Positions 1 through 7,750 of a stretch of DNA of 47,179 bases are shown in pieces. The translations under genes and the position numbers were made by a program. Within the stretch, counting starts at the first letter, position 1, and each line of letters opens with the position of its first letter. The notes beneath the pieces were generated by a model, which had not been told where the DNA came from, did not search any database, and was given only the letters and a program-made list of their open reading frames with translations. The DNA is from Hyphococcus sp. (GTDB taxonomy: Bacteria; Pseudomonadota; Alphaproteobacteria; Caulobacterales; Parvularculaceae), in contig JAJFFY010000069.1 of NCBI GenBank assembly GCA_021776415.1, forward strand, positions 1-47,179. Reading direction: 5' to 3'.

Positions 1-20
1 ATGAATTTGATATCGAACAT
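1..20 (-). CDS. serS: Seryl-tRNA synthetase, first six codons only (partial)
   Basis: An ATG at 18-20 read leftward gives MFDIKF before the window ends. That is the usual opening (M-x-D-I-K-x) of alphaproteobacterial seryl-tRNA synthetases, which charge tRNA-Ser in the cytoplasm. The gene lies on the same strand as and downstream of tatC, where serS is expected in this class. No catalytic motif is visible because only 20 bases are inside the window, so the call rests on six residues plus gene order. A composite palindromic repeat (75-177) separates it from tatC. No clear ribosome binding site is seen. Confidence 0.6.
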
Positions 21-74
21 GGCCGCTGATGTAGCGGGGTCAGGCGCCATGGTCCAGCGTGAACAACTGGCTTA

Positions 75-177
75 CTCCCTCCCCCGTTTACGGGGGAGGT
101 GTCAGCGAAGCTGACGGAGGGGGCCCCCTTCGACCCGCGCCTCCGGCGCGGGCCACTTCCCCCGTAAACGGGGGAAG
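75..177. repeat. Composite palindromic intergenic element (four hairpins)
   Basis: This stretch between tatC and serS is a chain of hairpins. Arms 79-87 and 90-98 (CTCCCCCGT / ACGGGGGAG) are followed by 101-106 with 110-115 (GTCAGC / GCTGAC), 134-141 with 145-152 (CCCGCGCC / GGCGCGGG), and 156-165 with 168-177 (CTTCCCCCGT / ACGGGGGAAG). The first and last hairpins are nearly the same, so the whole unit is also roughly symmetric. It resembles REP/BIME-like or MITE-like elements that are repeated through proteobacterial genomes. The element at 9053-9195 has the same design. It may also act in mRNA 3' end formation for tatC. Confidence 0.8.
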
Positions 178-186
178 AAAGCCACC

Positions 187-1008
187 CTACGCCAACGCAT
201 CGTCTTCTTCCGGCTTCTTGCGCTCGGCAAAGAGCACCGAGATGACCGATATCTCGTAAAGCGCGATGATCGAGCCGCCGAGGATCAGCTGGCTGATCGG
301 GTCGGGCGGGGTGAGGAAGGCGGCGATGACGAAGATGCCGACAATGGCGTATTTGCGGTTGTTGCGCAGGAACTGCGCATCAATCAGCCCGGCCCGCGCC
401 AGCAGCGTCAGGAACACCGGCAGCTGAAACGCGAACCCGAACGCCATCAGCAAGGTCGTCGTCAGGGTCAGATAATCGCCGACCCGGGTCAGCAGTTCGA
501 TCGAGACGCCCGAGCCCTCGCCCGCATCCTGCTCCATGCCGACCGCAAACCGCATCACGAACGGCATCAGCACATAATAAACCAGCGCCGCGCCGGCCAT
601 AAACAATACCGGCATGGCGGCCAGGAACGGCAGCGCGGTGTTGCGCTCGCGCTTGTACAGTCCGGGGGCGATAAAATGGTAGAGCTGATAGGCGACCATA
701 GGGAACGCCAGCGCAATCCCGCCTAGCGCGGCGAGGCGCACCCGGGTGAAGAAAAACTCCAGCGGCGCGAAATAGAGCGTCGGCTCAACGCCCGCCGCCT
801 CCACCGCGACGCGAAACGGGATCACCAGAAACTCATAGAGCGGCACGGAAAAGGCAAAACATATGGCAAAGCCGACAGCGATGGCGGCGGCGGAGATAAT
901 CAACCGCCGGCGCAGCTCGGTAAGGTGGTCAAGCAACGGCGCGGCCGAAGCGTCGATCTCGTCATCACCTGATGGCGACGGCGCGTCCGGTTCGGGAGTC
1001 TCGCTCAT
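187..1008 (-). CDS. tatC: Sec-independent protein translocase TatC
   Basis: TatC is the polytopic inner-membrane core of the twin-arginine translocase and, with TatB, forms the receptor for folded precursors with RR signal peptides. The 273-residue protein has the family's hallmarks: an acidic N-terminus leading into LLDHLTELRRRLI (around residues 25-37), six hydrophobic segments, the EFFFTRVRLA region, and the LTPPDPISQ motif in the last periplasmic loop before TM6. Its start overlaps the end of tatB by 4 bp (ATGA), which suggests translational coupling. Length and motif content are normal and nothing is missing. Confidence 0.97.
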   Translation of the reverse strand: MSETPEPDAPSPSGDDEIDASAAPLLDHLTELRRRLIISAAAIAVGFAICFAFSVPLYEFLVIPFRVAVEAAGVEPTLYFAPLEFFFTRVRLAALGGIALAFPMVAYQLYHFIAPGLYKRERNTALPFLAAMPVLFMAGAALVYYVLMPFVMRFAVGMEQDAGEGSGVSIELLTRVGDYLTLTTTLLMAFGFAFQLPVFLTLLARAGLIDAQFLRNNRKYAIVGIFVIAAFLTPPDPISQLILGGSIIALYEISVISVLFAERKKPEEDDALA

Positions 1009-1388
1009 GGCCCCGCCGGTGGTTTGGCCGGCTCATCCGCTGGCGGCGCATCGGGCTCTGTCTTGTCGATGGACTCTTTCATGGCGTCCGTCTCTTTGCC
1101 AAGCTCATCCTTGAGCGGCGCTAAGCTCTCATCGAGCTCTTGTTTGGTCTTGGTAAAGACATTGTCTTTCTTCAGCGCTTCAATTTCCTGGCGCAGCTCA
1201 TCCATTTCCGTCTCGCGCGCCATCTGATCAAAAGCGGAGGTAAACTCCCCGGCCATGCGTCGCGCCTTGGCGACGAACTGCCCGGCCGAGCGCATCAGCT
1301 TTGGCAAGTCTTTCGGGCCGACGACGATCAGCGCGACGACCGCGATCAGCATCAGTTCCATAAATCCAAATTGGGGGACAAGGTTCAT
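1005..1388 (-). CDS. tatB: Sec-independent protein translocase TatB
   Basis: The 127-residue protein has a single N-terminal transmembrane segment (about 9-24) directly followed by the TatB signature VVGPKDLPKLMRSAG and a long amphipathic, charged helix (about 30-100), then a Pro/Ala-rich tail. It pairs with TatC to bind Tat substrates. The Gly-Pro hinge after the membrane segment (VGPKDLP) and the long helix distinguish it from TatA. The end overlaps tatC by 4 bp. A 175-bp gap holding a palindromic repeat separates it from tatA, which is wider than usual for this operon. Confidence 0.96.
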   Translation of the reverse strand: MNLVPQFGFMELMLIAVVALIVVGPKDLPKLMRSAGQFVAKARRMAGEFTSAFDQMARETEMDELRQEIEALKKDNVFTKTKQELDESLAPLKDELGKETDAMKESIDKTEPDAPPADEPAKPPAGP

Positions 1389-1450
1389 TATAGCGACGTC
1401 TCAAATTGTCTGCACAATCTGCCGCCATCATACGAAACCGCACTCAGCCG

Positions 1451-1523
1451 CCGCTCATCCCCGCGAAAGCGGGGATCCAGTTGCACATCCCCTCTGGCTT
1501 CCCGCTTGCGCGGGAATGAGCGG
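1451..1523. repeat. Palindromic repeat between tatA and tatB
   Basis: Two hairpins, CCCCGC-gaaa-GCGGGG (1459-1474) and CCCGC-ttgc-GCGGG (1501-1514), sit between outer arms that are themselves inverted: CCGCTCAT at 1451-1458 pairs with ATGAGCGG at 1516-1523. The two 30-bp halves are reverse complements with only a few mismatches. This pattern (a CCCCGCGAAAGCGGGGATCCAG-like half and its partner) is a widespread proteobacterial intergenic repeat. It lies within the presumed tat transcript, so it could form a strong RNA structure between tatA and tatB. Confidence 0.8.
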
Positions 1524-1563
1524 AGAAAGAAATAAATTTTTGACTGCATCACAGATGTTAAAA

Positions 1564-1794
1564 TTATTCAGCACCCGAGCCGGTTTTCTCGTCTTCTTTC
1601 GCCGGCGTTACATCCATCGCCTGATCGCTGCGCTCTTCGAGGGATTTTTCGTCTTCTTCCTGAAGGCCCTTGCGGAAGGATTTGATGCCCTTGGCGAAGT
1701 CGCCCATCAGCGATGAAATCTTGCCGCCGCCGCCAAATAACAGCACCGCCAAGACCAATACGATAACAATCTGCCAGGGTCCGATCGCGCCCAT
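1564..1794 (-). CDS. tatA: Sec-independent protein translocase TatA
   Basis: This 76-residue protein has the TatA layout: a short N-terminus (MGAIGPWQ), one transmembrane segment (about 5-20), the hinge LLFGGGGKISSLMG, then the amphipathic helix FAKGIKSFRKGLQEE and an acidic, unstructured tail. TatA oligomerises to form the passage for folded proteins. It is the first gene of the tat cluster on this strand, 77 bp downstream of scpB. The start codon fits family alignments, with the hydrophobic segment beginning a few residues in. Confidence 0.95.
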   Translation of the reverse strand: MGAIGPWQIVIVLVLAVLLFGGGGKISSLMGDFAKGIKSFRKGLQEEDEKSLEERSDQAMDVTPAKEDEKTGSGAE

Positions 1795-1871
1795 GAGTTA
1801 GCCTCTACAGTAAATGTGTCTTCAATCTAATGCGCCGTCGCGCGAGAATCAAACCGCGAGGTTAAAAACCC

Positions 1872-2711
1872 TTAAGCATCAACCGTTTCGCCATCGCCAT
1901 CGGAAAGGAAATCCTGCGCGAATTCAGTATCCTCGCCATCTTCGTCAATTTCCTCATCATCAGCGTCGGATGGCGCCGGCACCGAAAAGCCCGGCGGCAG
2001 GCGCGCATCGAGGAGCCCGGCGGCTTTCAGGTCCGCCAGCCCCGGCAGATCCTGAATGGTCTCCAGGCTGAAATGCTCAAGGAAGGCCTCGGTCGTGCCA
2101 TAGAGCGTCGGCCGGCCCGGCACGTCCCGGCGCTTGCCGCGCAGCCGCGCCCAGCCGATTTCCAACAGCTGGTCGAGCGAGCCCTTGGAAACCGCGACCC
2201 CGCGCACATCTTCGATGTCAGCTCTGGTGCAGGGCTGGTGATAGGCGATGATCGCCAGCGTCTCCAGCGCCGCACGCGACAGCCGACGCGGCGTTACTTT
2301 TTCTTTCTCCAGCACATGGGCGACATCGCCGGCGGTCACAAACCGCCACTTCTTGTCAGTTTTCTGCAAATGTACGCCGCGGCTTTCATAGTCCGAGGCG
2401 ATGCGTTCAATGAGCGCTGGAATATCGGCGCCAACCGGCAACCGCTCGGCGATGCTCTCTTCATCGAGCGGCTCGGCGGCGGCAAACAACAGCGCCTCGG
2501 CCATGCGCGCATGCTCGCCGAGCTCTGCGTCACTCCATTGCGGGGCCGCCGGCGCGTCGTCGCTTTTGTCTTCTTTGTCGTCACTCACGTCACTACTCAC
2601 CGCTTGCGCCTCTTCCGTCTCATTGATCATCTCTTCCGCCAGCGCTGCTTGCGCCTGTCTTGCGTCAAGGCCGTGGAAATCCCGGCCGCTATCGGCATCC
2701 ATGTCGCTCAT
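1872..2711 (-). CDS. scpB: Segregation and condensation protein ScpB
   Basis: ScpB is a dimeric winged-helix (kite) subunit that with ScpA binds the SMC ATPase in chromosome organisation. The 279-residue protein has the family core at about residues 65-225: EHARMAEALLFAAAEPLDEE, RPxLSRAALETLAIIAYHQP, DIEDVRGVAVSKG and GRPTLYGTTEAFLEHFSL. The N-terminal 60 residues and the C-terminal 45 residues are acidic and low in complexity, longer than in Bacillus ScpB but usual in alphaproteobacteria. Its start overlaps the end of scpA by 4 bp, indicating coupled translation and a complex with equal partners. Confidence 0.95.
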   Translation of the reverse strand: MSDMDADSGRDFHGLDARQAQAALAEEMINETEEAQAVSSDVSDDKEDKSDDAPAAPQWSDAELGEHARMAEALLFAAAEPLDEESIAERLPVGADIPALIERIASDYESRGVHLQKTDKKWRFVTAGDVAHVLEKEKVTPRRLSRAALETLAIIAYHQPCTRADIEDVRGVAVSKGSLDQLLEIGWARLRGKRRDVPGRPTLYGTTEAFLEHFSLETIQDLPGLADLKAAGLLDARLPPGFSVPAPSDADDEEIDEDGEDTEFAQDFLSDGDGETVDA

Positions 2712-3568
2712 GGCTCGTCCTTTTCGTCAGTATCGAGACGATTTTTAATATAGATCGGTTCAAACGCCGCCAGCTGGCGCATATCGATGCGGCCGTTCTT
2801 GGCAAATTCGAGCGCCGCATTAAAAGCGCTGGCGACAATCGAGGTGGTTGGCGCATCGACGTCTTTAGCCTCGATCAGGCTCGCAAGCGCGGTCCATTCG
2901 GGGATCGATCCGAGGATGCGGGCAAGGCGCAGGCGCGCCAGCTCGATCGAATAAACTTTCGGCGGATCGATATGATAGTCGCGGTCCACGGCAGCGATGC
3001 GCTGCCCGGCATAGGCGCGCAGCAACTCATAAAGATCGGCCTGCCAGTCCGGCGTGCGGATCACACGGACGCCCTCGGGCAGTCCGCGCGGAAAGAAATC
3101 AATGCCAATTTGCGGGCGCGCCTGCAACGCTTCGACCGCCTTGCGCATCGCCTCAAGCCGCTGCAATTGAAACGCCAGCCGCGCCGCCATCTCATCGGCG
3201 GTCGGCTCGTCGCCATCGTCATCGCCGACCGGCAATAACAGTTTCGATTTCAAATAAGCAAGCCACGCCGCCATCACCAGATAGTCCGCGGCAAGCTCGA
3301 GGCTGCGCTTTTTCACTTCCTCGACAAAAGCGAGATACTGGTCGACCAGGGCGACCATGGAGATTTTACGGATATCGACTTTTTGCGAGCGCGCGAGGTC
3401 GAGCAGGACATCGAGCGGGCCTTCATAGCCGTCAATATTGACGATCAACGCATCGAGATCGGCGTCTTCGACGCTAGTGCGCACCGGCGCGTCAAACGGC
3501 TCGTCGTCAGGGCCGTCGTCGGCCGCCGCGCTCACGGTCGCTACGCTGATATTTCCACCATCCATCAT
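2708..3568 (-). CDS. scpA: Segregation and condensation protein ScpA (kleisin)
   Basis: ScpA is the kleisin that bridges the SMC heads. The 286-residue protein shows the N-terminal signature FEGPLDVLLDLARSQKVDI in the variant form YEGPLDVLLDLARSQ (about 48-62), followed by DQYLAFVEE and LELAADYLVMAAWLAYLKSKLLLP, and a C-terminal winged-helix part ending in FEPIYIKNR. The N-terminal 40 residues are acidic and not conserved. It lies between nagZ and scpB on the same strand, and the 4-bp overlap with scpB makes a cotranslated pair. Two adjacent Met codons open the frame, so the start is uncertain by one residue. Confidence 0.95.
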   Translation of the reverse strand: MMDGGNISVATVSAAADDGPDDEPFDAPVRTSVEDADLDALIVNIDGYEGPLDVLLDLARSQKVDIRKISMVALVDQYLAFVEEVKKRSLELAADYLVMAAWLAYLKSKLLLPVGDDDGDEPTADEMAARLAFQLQRLEAMRKAVEALQARPQIGIDFFPRGLPEGVRVIRTPDWQADLYELLRAYAGQRIAAVDRDYHIDPPKVYSIELARLRLARILGSIPEWTALASLIEAKDVDAPTTSIVASAFNAALEFAKNGRIDMRQLAAFEPIYIKNRLDTDEKDEP

Positions 3569-3628
3569 GTCATTATTCTACTTGCGATTCTGGCCCTCGC
3601 CTATCGGCATTCGCCGCCTGTTGAAAAC

Positions 3629-4648
3629 TCATACTAACACAGGCGCCAGCAACGCCTGCAACCGGCTATAGGCCTCGCTGGTATCGCCTCTCTCCACCGC
3701 TTGCAGCTGGTCCAGCGCAGCGGCGGCGCGCGTGGCGGATTTGCCGGATAGCGCGCCCGCGCCTTTGGTGACTTCGAGCTTTTCCGCCATCGTGAAATTG
3801 CAGCACAAGGCGACATCGCCGCCGGCGGCGAGGCTATCGCGCATTCGCGCCTCGAGCGAGCCGCCAAGCGCCTTCATTTTCAGATCGTCGCTAAACAGCA
3901 ATCCGTCAAAGCCGATCTCGCCGCGGATCACCTCCTCGATGATCATCGGCGATAGCGTTGCACAGCGCTCGCTGTCATAGGCCTCATATAAAACATGCGC
4001 CGTCATCCCCATTCTTACGTCGCGGAGCGCATGAAAGGGTGCAAAATCTACCGCTTGCAAATCCTCGCGGCGGGCGCTGACGCGCGGCAGCTGGTGGTGG
4101 GAATCGCACAACGCCCGGCCATGCCCCGGCAGATGCTTGATCACCGGAAGCGCCCCGCCCTCCACCAAACCCTCACATGCCGCCTTGGCCAGGCTGGCGA
4201 TAATGTCGCCATGTTTGGCATAAGCGCGGTCGCCGATCACCGTCGGGTCGGCGTCGGCCTGGGGCACGTCGAGCATCGGGATGCAGTTGACGGTGACGCC
4301 GCAATCAGAGACCAGCCGGCCCAGTAAATATCCGTTGAGGCGCGAGGCTTCGCGCGCCGCTTTCGGGTCAAGCCGCCACAGATCGCCGAACGCCGCCGGC
4401 GCCGGATGGGCTGGAAAGACCGGCGGCTTCATCCGCACAACCCGTCCGCCCTCCTGATCGATCAGGATCGGCGCATCCTCGCGGCCGACGCATGCGCGCA
4501 ACTCATCGCAATGGGCGCGCAATTCATCCGCAGACGCACAATGGCGCGCAAAGACGATAAAGCCCCAGGGATCGACGTCTTTAAAAAACGCCTTTTCCTC
4601 CACGCTGGCCCGCGGGCCTTCGCAGTCAAAGATTGCCGCTAACGACAT
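3629..4648 (-). CDS. nagZ: Beta-N-acetylhexosaminidase NagZ (GH3)
   Basis: NagZ is a cytoplasmic family 3 glycoside hydrolase that removes N-acetylglucosamine from anhydromuropeptides in peptidoglycan recycling. The 339-residue protein has the substrate-binding motif KHLPGHG at 171-177 followed by D182-S-H184, the mobile-loop Asp/His pair of this family, and the nucleophile motif FSDDLKM with Asp254. ILIDQEGGRV (61-70) is also typical. No signal peptide is present, as expected. It starts 19 bp after the SPOR gene ends, so the two cell-envelope genes are probably cotranscribed. Confidence 0.95.
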   Translation of the reverse strand: MSLAAIFDCEGPRASVEEKAFFKDVDPWGFIVFARHCASADELRAHCDELRACVGREDAPILIDQEGGRVVRMKPPVFPAHPAPAAFGDLWRLDPKAAREASRLNGYLLGRLVSDCGVTVNCIPMLDVPQADADPTVIGDRAYAKHGDIIASLAKAACEGLVEGGALPVIKHLPGHGRALCDSHHQLPRVSARREDLQAVDFAPFHALRDVRMGMTAHVLYEAYDSERCATLSPMIIEEVIRGEIGFDGLLFSDDLKMKALGGSLEARMRDSLAAGGDVALCCNFTMAEKLEVTKGAGALSGKSATRAAAALDQLQAVERGDTSEAYSRLQALLAPVLV

Positions 4649-4667
4649 CAGTTGGTCCTTAAGGGGA

Positions 4668-5492
4668 TCAGATCGACTTAATCAGACAATCCTGCCCGCG
4701 ATCTTTCAGCCCAGCGCAATATTGCTTTGCCTCCTCCGACGAGAAGAATGGGCCAACCCGCAGGCGATGATAGACGCCTCTGGCCCCCAGATCAGCGGCC
4801 TCCACATCTATCGACATTCCAGCGGCATAATCGCCAAGCTTGGACTGCATGCGCGCCCACTGAGCGCGCGCATCGTGGTCGCTTCGGAAAGCGCCGACCT
4901 GAACCAGATGACTGCCCGAAAGCGCGCCACGCGAGGGCGTTGCTACCGTCACCGCAGCTTCTATCGGCGCAGCGACAGCGACTGGGTCGGGGACTTCCAG
5001 CCCCGCATCATTCTCGCCCCGATCAGCATCGAACACGCCGGCGTCTTCTTCGGCGAGACTGGCGATACGGTCTTCCACCGCCTGGCTGGTTTCTGCCGTA
5101 TGCGCGCCAGCATCTGCCGCCAGCGCTGCAATCGGATCCTCAGCGCCACGCTCAACCGGCTCTTCCGGACCTTCGGCAAGCACCGTCGCCGGGTCTGCGT
5201 TCTCACCGTCAAAGACGTCATAGACTTCGCGGTCAGCGGCGGGCTGGCCATTATCTGCGGTTTCAATTTTGATCGGTTCAGGATCGGCGGCGACATAGGG
5301 CGTCTCGCCGGCGCCATCCTCGCCGCGCTTGATGCCCTGATGATAGGCGATCCAGGTAATGGCGAGAAACGCGCCGAACATGACCAGACCGATCAACAGC
5401 ACAGAGAAGCCGGAAAGGCCGCCATCGTCGCCATCATCGAATTCGTCATATTCGCTGTAGTCATCTTCGTAAGCTTCGTCTGCGTTTGTCAT
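4668..5492 (-). CDS. SPOR domain-containing membrane protein
   Basis: The 274-residue protein has an acidic cytoplasmic start (residues 1-24), one transmembrane helix (about 29-50), a long acidic, Ala/Glu/Asp-rich periplasmic linker (about 55-190), and a C-terminal SPOR domain (about 195-274; it begins SHLVQVGAFRSDHDARAQW and ends with a Cys pair region, QYCAGLKDRGQDCLIKS). SPOR domains bind glycan strands stripped of stem peptides, which gathers such proteins at the division septum. The type II topology fits that role. It lies directly upstream of nagZ, as in many alphaproteobacteria. Confidence 0.9.
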   Translation of the reverse strand: MTNADEAYEDDYSEYDEFDDGDDGGLSGFSVLLIGLVMFGAFLAITWIAYHQGIKRGEDGAGETPYVAADPEPIKIETADNGQPAADREVYDVFDGENADPATVLAEGPEEPVERGAEDPIAALAADAGAHTAETSQAVEDRIASLAEEDAGVFDADRGENDAGLEVPDPVAVAAPIEAAVTVATPSRGALSGSHLVQVGAFRSDHDARAQWARMQSKLGDYAAGMSIDVEAADLGARGVYHRLRVGPFFSSEEAKQYCAGLKDRGQDCLIKSI

Positions 5493-5525
5493 CCGTCAAG
5501 CCGCTCCTTATCAGCGCCCCTACCG

Positions 5526-5574
5526 TTTTTTTGGACGCCTTCGCGCCCCTGTTTTTTTTGACGCCTTCGCGCCC
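5526..5574. repeat. Short tandem direct repeat with T-tracts in the dgt-SPOR gap
   Basis: The 15-base word GACGCCTTCGCGCCC occurs at 5534-5548 and again at 5560-5574 (period 26), each copy preceded by a run of seven or eight T. Both copies lie in the 169-bp gap where argS would usually sit. On the minus strand each copy can form a short stem (GGCGC-GAAG-GCGTC, one G-T pair). The function is unknown. It may be a scar of deletion or slippage. Confidence 0.7.
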
Positions 5575-5661
5575 TTAGCATTGTTAGCGCCGTCACGCCA
5601 ATCGGGGCGCCGAATCGTTTGTCGTCGGTATTTTAGCACCGGACGGCGCCGTTCGATAATG

Positions 5662-6864
5662 TCACTCCGGCAATTCAACCCCGAAAAGGCGGCGATATTC
5701 GCGCATCGCATAGCGGTCGGTCATGCCGGCGATATAATCACAGACGATCCGGGCAAGCAGCCGCTCATCGCCGCCCGTGGGCGCGTTTTCATATCCCGCC
5801 CGCCATTCCGGCGGCAAGGTCTCCGGCTCAGAAAAGAACAATTCAAACAAAGATTTAACAATTCTTTTGGCCTGACTACGGGCGCCAACCACCTTGAAAT
5901 GGCGATACATATTCTCATGCAAAAACTCGCGCAGGCCGGTCAGATCTGCCTCCATTTCGGTAGAAAACGCGCAAATTGCGGTCTTTGCACGGCGTATTTC
6001 GTCAGCATCCTGTGGAGAAATAATTGCCAGCCGCGCCCGGGTTTCTTTGAGAACATTTTCAACCATCGCGCCAATCAGGTCCGAGACCGCCTCGGCAATC
6101 AGAATGTCGGCTGGCGCATCTTCATAGCGCGCCTCGGCGCGGCGCAGCGCCTCGCCAACCAGCGGCAGCTCTCGGGCTTGGTCAAATCCGAACAGTCCGG
6201 CGCGCAAACCATCGTCAACATCGTGGTTGTTATAGGCGATGTCATCGGCAATGGCGGCGACTTGCGCTTCAAGCGACGGGAAGCTGTCGAGCCAGAGGTC
6301 GTGGGTTTGCGCATATTCCGCAATCGCCGCCGGCAGCGGCTCATCCTTCGCCGCAAGATCGCCGATCAACGGTCCGTTATGTTTGACGACGCCCTCAAGG
6401 GTCTCCCAGGTGAGATTAAGGCCGTCAAAATTTGCGTGGCGATGTTCAAGTTTGGTCAGTAGCCGCAACGTCTGGGCGTTGTGATCGAAGCCGTCGAACG
6501 GCGCCATGCATTCTCGCAAAACATCCTCACCGGCATGACCGAAGGGCGGATGACCGAGATCATGGGCAAGCGCCAGACATTCGGCGAGATCCTCATCAAG
6601 CTTCAAAGTCCGCGCCAGGGTGCGGGCGATCTGCGCCACTTCCAGCGAGTGGGTCAGCCGGGTGCGATAGTGATCGCCCTCATGGGCGACAAAAACCTGG
6701 GTCTTGTGCTTGAGCCGGCGGAAGGCGACCGCATGGATCACCCGATCGCGGTCGCGCTGGAACGGCGTGCGGCCAGTGCTCTCGGCCTCCGAATGGAGCC
6801 GCCCGCGGGTTTTCTCAGCGCGCGCCGCATAGACCGCCAACGGGGCTGGAAACGCGAGCGGCAT
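5662..6864 (-). CDS. dgt: Deoxyguanosinetriphosphate triphosphohydrolase-like protein (HD domain)
   Basis: Members of this family remove tripolyphosphate from dNTPs and take part in nucleotide pool control. The 400-residue protein has the HD metal site: H72 in RTRLTHSLEV, H101-D102 in LALAHDLGHPPFGHAGED, and a later Asp in ADDIAYNNHDVDDG. The N-terminal RDRVIHAVAFRRLKHKTQVF motif is typical of the dGTPase type 2 group found in alphaproteobacteria. It heads the conserved dgt-to-serS cluster. The usual next gene, argS, is missing, and only a 169-bp gap with a small tandem repeat follows. Confidence 0.93.
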   Translation of the reverse strand: MPLAFPAPLAVYAARAEKTRGRLHSEAESTGRTPFQRDRDRVIHAVAFRRLKHKTQVFVAHEGDHYRTRLTHSLEVAQIARTLARTLKLDEDLAECLALAHDLGHPPFGHAGEDVLRECMAPFDGFDHNAQTLRLLTKLEHRHANFDGLNLTWETLEGVVKHNGPLIGDLAAKDEPLPAAIAEYAQTHDLWLDSFPSLEAQVAAIADDIAYNNHDVDDGLRAGLFGFDQARELPLVGEALRRAEARYEDAPADILIAEAVSDLIGAMVENVLKETRARLAIISPQDADEIRRAKTAICAFSTEMEADLTGLREFLHENMYRHFKVVGARSQAKRIVKSLFELFFSEPETLPPEWRAGYENAPTGGDERLLARIVCDYIAGMTDRYAMREYRRLFGVELPE

Positions 6865-6953
6865 CAGGCCTCGCCTCGCATGGGCTGGTTTTGTCCAATA
6901 TTTACTGCCGCTTGCCGCACTTCTTTAAGCTCATTTCGTGGCGCCTGTCAGAC

Positions 6954-6988
6954 CGCCTGACACGCTATGATAGCGCTCTTATCAGGCG
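6954..6988. repeat. Nested inverted repeat upstream of dgt
   Basis: CGCCTGA (6954-6960) pairs with TCAGGCG (6982-6988), and inside it GCTAT (6964-6968) pairs with ATAGC (6970-6974). All arms are perfect. It lies in the 203-bp gap between the peroxiredoxin stop and the dgt start. There is no T-run, so it is not a classical intrinsic terminator. It could end peroxiredoxin transcription in part, or serve as a protein-binding site for dgt. Confidence 0.5.
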
Positions 6989-7067
6989 ATTCTCTGGCGG
7001 CGATCGGGCGCCGCAATGTTTAATCTGCTCCAAAGATCAGCGCGTCCTAGACATCGCCGACCTGGCC

Positions 7068-7607
7068 TTAAGCCGCCGTCTGGTCTTGGCGCCGCCCTTT
7101 GATCCAGTTCAGCATGGTTTGCGCATCCGATACCTCAAACGGGTCCGACGCGGCGTTGTCAGCAAAACCCGGCTCGGCAAACATCTGCTCGACTTCGCCA
7201 TCATTGATAAACGCCGAATACCGCCATGAGCGCATGCCGAAACCGAGATTGTCCTTGTCCACCAGCATGCCCATTTTGCGAGTGAACTCACCGGAACCGT
7301 CCGGCAACAGCCGCACTTTTTCAACGCCCATATGCTTGCCCCATTGGAACATCACGAAAGCATCGTTGACGCTGAGGCAGATAACCTCATCGACGCCCAT
7401 GGCTTTGAACTGATCATAAAGCTCTTCATAGCCCGGCAAATGCGTTGATGAGCATGTCGGCGTGAACGCCCCCGGCAGAGCGAAAAGCACAACCTTGCGG
7501 CCTTTAAACAGATCGTCGCTGGTCACATCCTGCCAGCGATACGGGTTCGGGCCATCCACGGCCTCATCACGAACGCGGGTTTTGAAAGTCACTTGAGGCG
7601 CTTGCAT
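7068..7607 (-). CDS. Peroxiredoxin (Prx5/AhpE-like, thiol peroxidase)
   Basis: The 179-residue protein reduces hydrogen peroxide or alkyl peroxides through a cysteine. The active-site motif PGAFTPTCSSTHLPGY contains the peroxidatic Cys52, with the upstream Thr and the later Arg of the family (RLLPDGSGEF, FGMRSWRYSA). The sequence matches the Prx5 subfamily (PGAFTPTCS, then ICLSVNDAFVMFQWGK). There is no signal peptide, so it is cytoplasmic. Only Cys52 and no clear partner Cys are visible, so it is probably 1-Cys or uses glutathione or glutaredoxin. It stands as a single gene. Confidence 0.93.
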   Translation of the reverse strand: MQAPQVTFKTRVRDEAVDGPNPYRWQDVTSDDLFKGRKVVLFALPGAFTPTCSSTHLPGYEELYDQFKAMGVDEVICLSVNDAFVMFQWGKHMGVEKVRLLPDGSGEFTRKMGMLVDKDNLGFGMRSWRYSAFINDGEVEQMFAEPGFADNAASDPFEVSDAQTMLNWIKGRRQDQTAA

Positions 7608-7750
7608 GGTCGTTCTCCGATTTGAAATATCAAAAATGGTCTCTTGGTTGGATATATAGGGCGGCGCCTGGCAGAATAAAAATTGATAATTATAATGCTC
7701 TTGATTGATATAATCGATACAAGGTGGTTCCAGCTTCTTCGCCGGGGGCC

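Noticed and set aside
59..259. Plus-strand frame of 66 codons at the left end
   Set aside because: It runs through the hairpin element 75-177 and the end of tatC on the other strand, and its product is low in complexity.
4722..5561. Plus-strand frame of 279 codons
   Set aside because: It is the antisense of the SPOR protein gene. The SPOR domain and conserved gene order support the minus strand.
5520..5711. Minus-strand frame of 63 codons rich in Lys and Arg between dgt and the SPOR gene
   Set aside because: It starts inside dgt in another frame, and its basic end comes from the direct repeat with A/T tracts. No ribosome binding site is seen.
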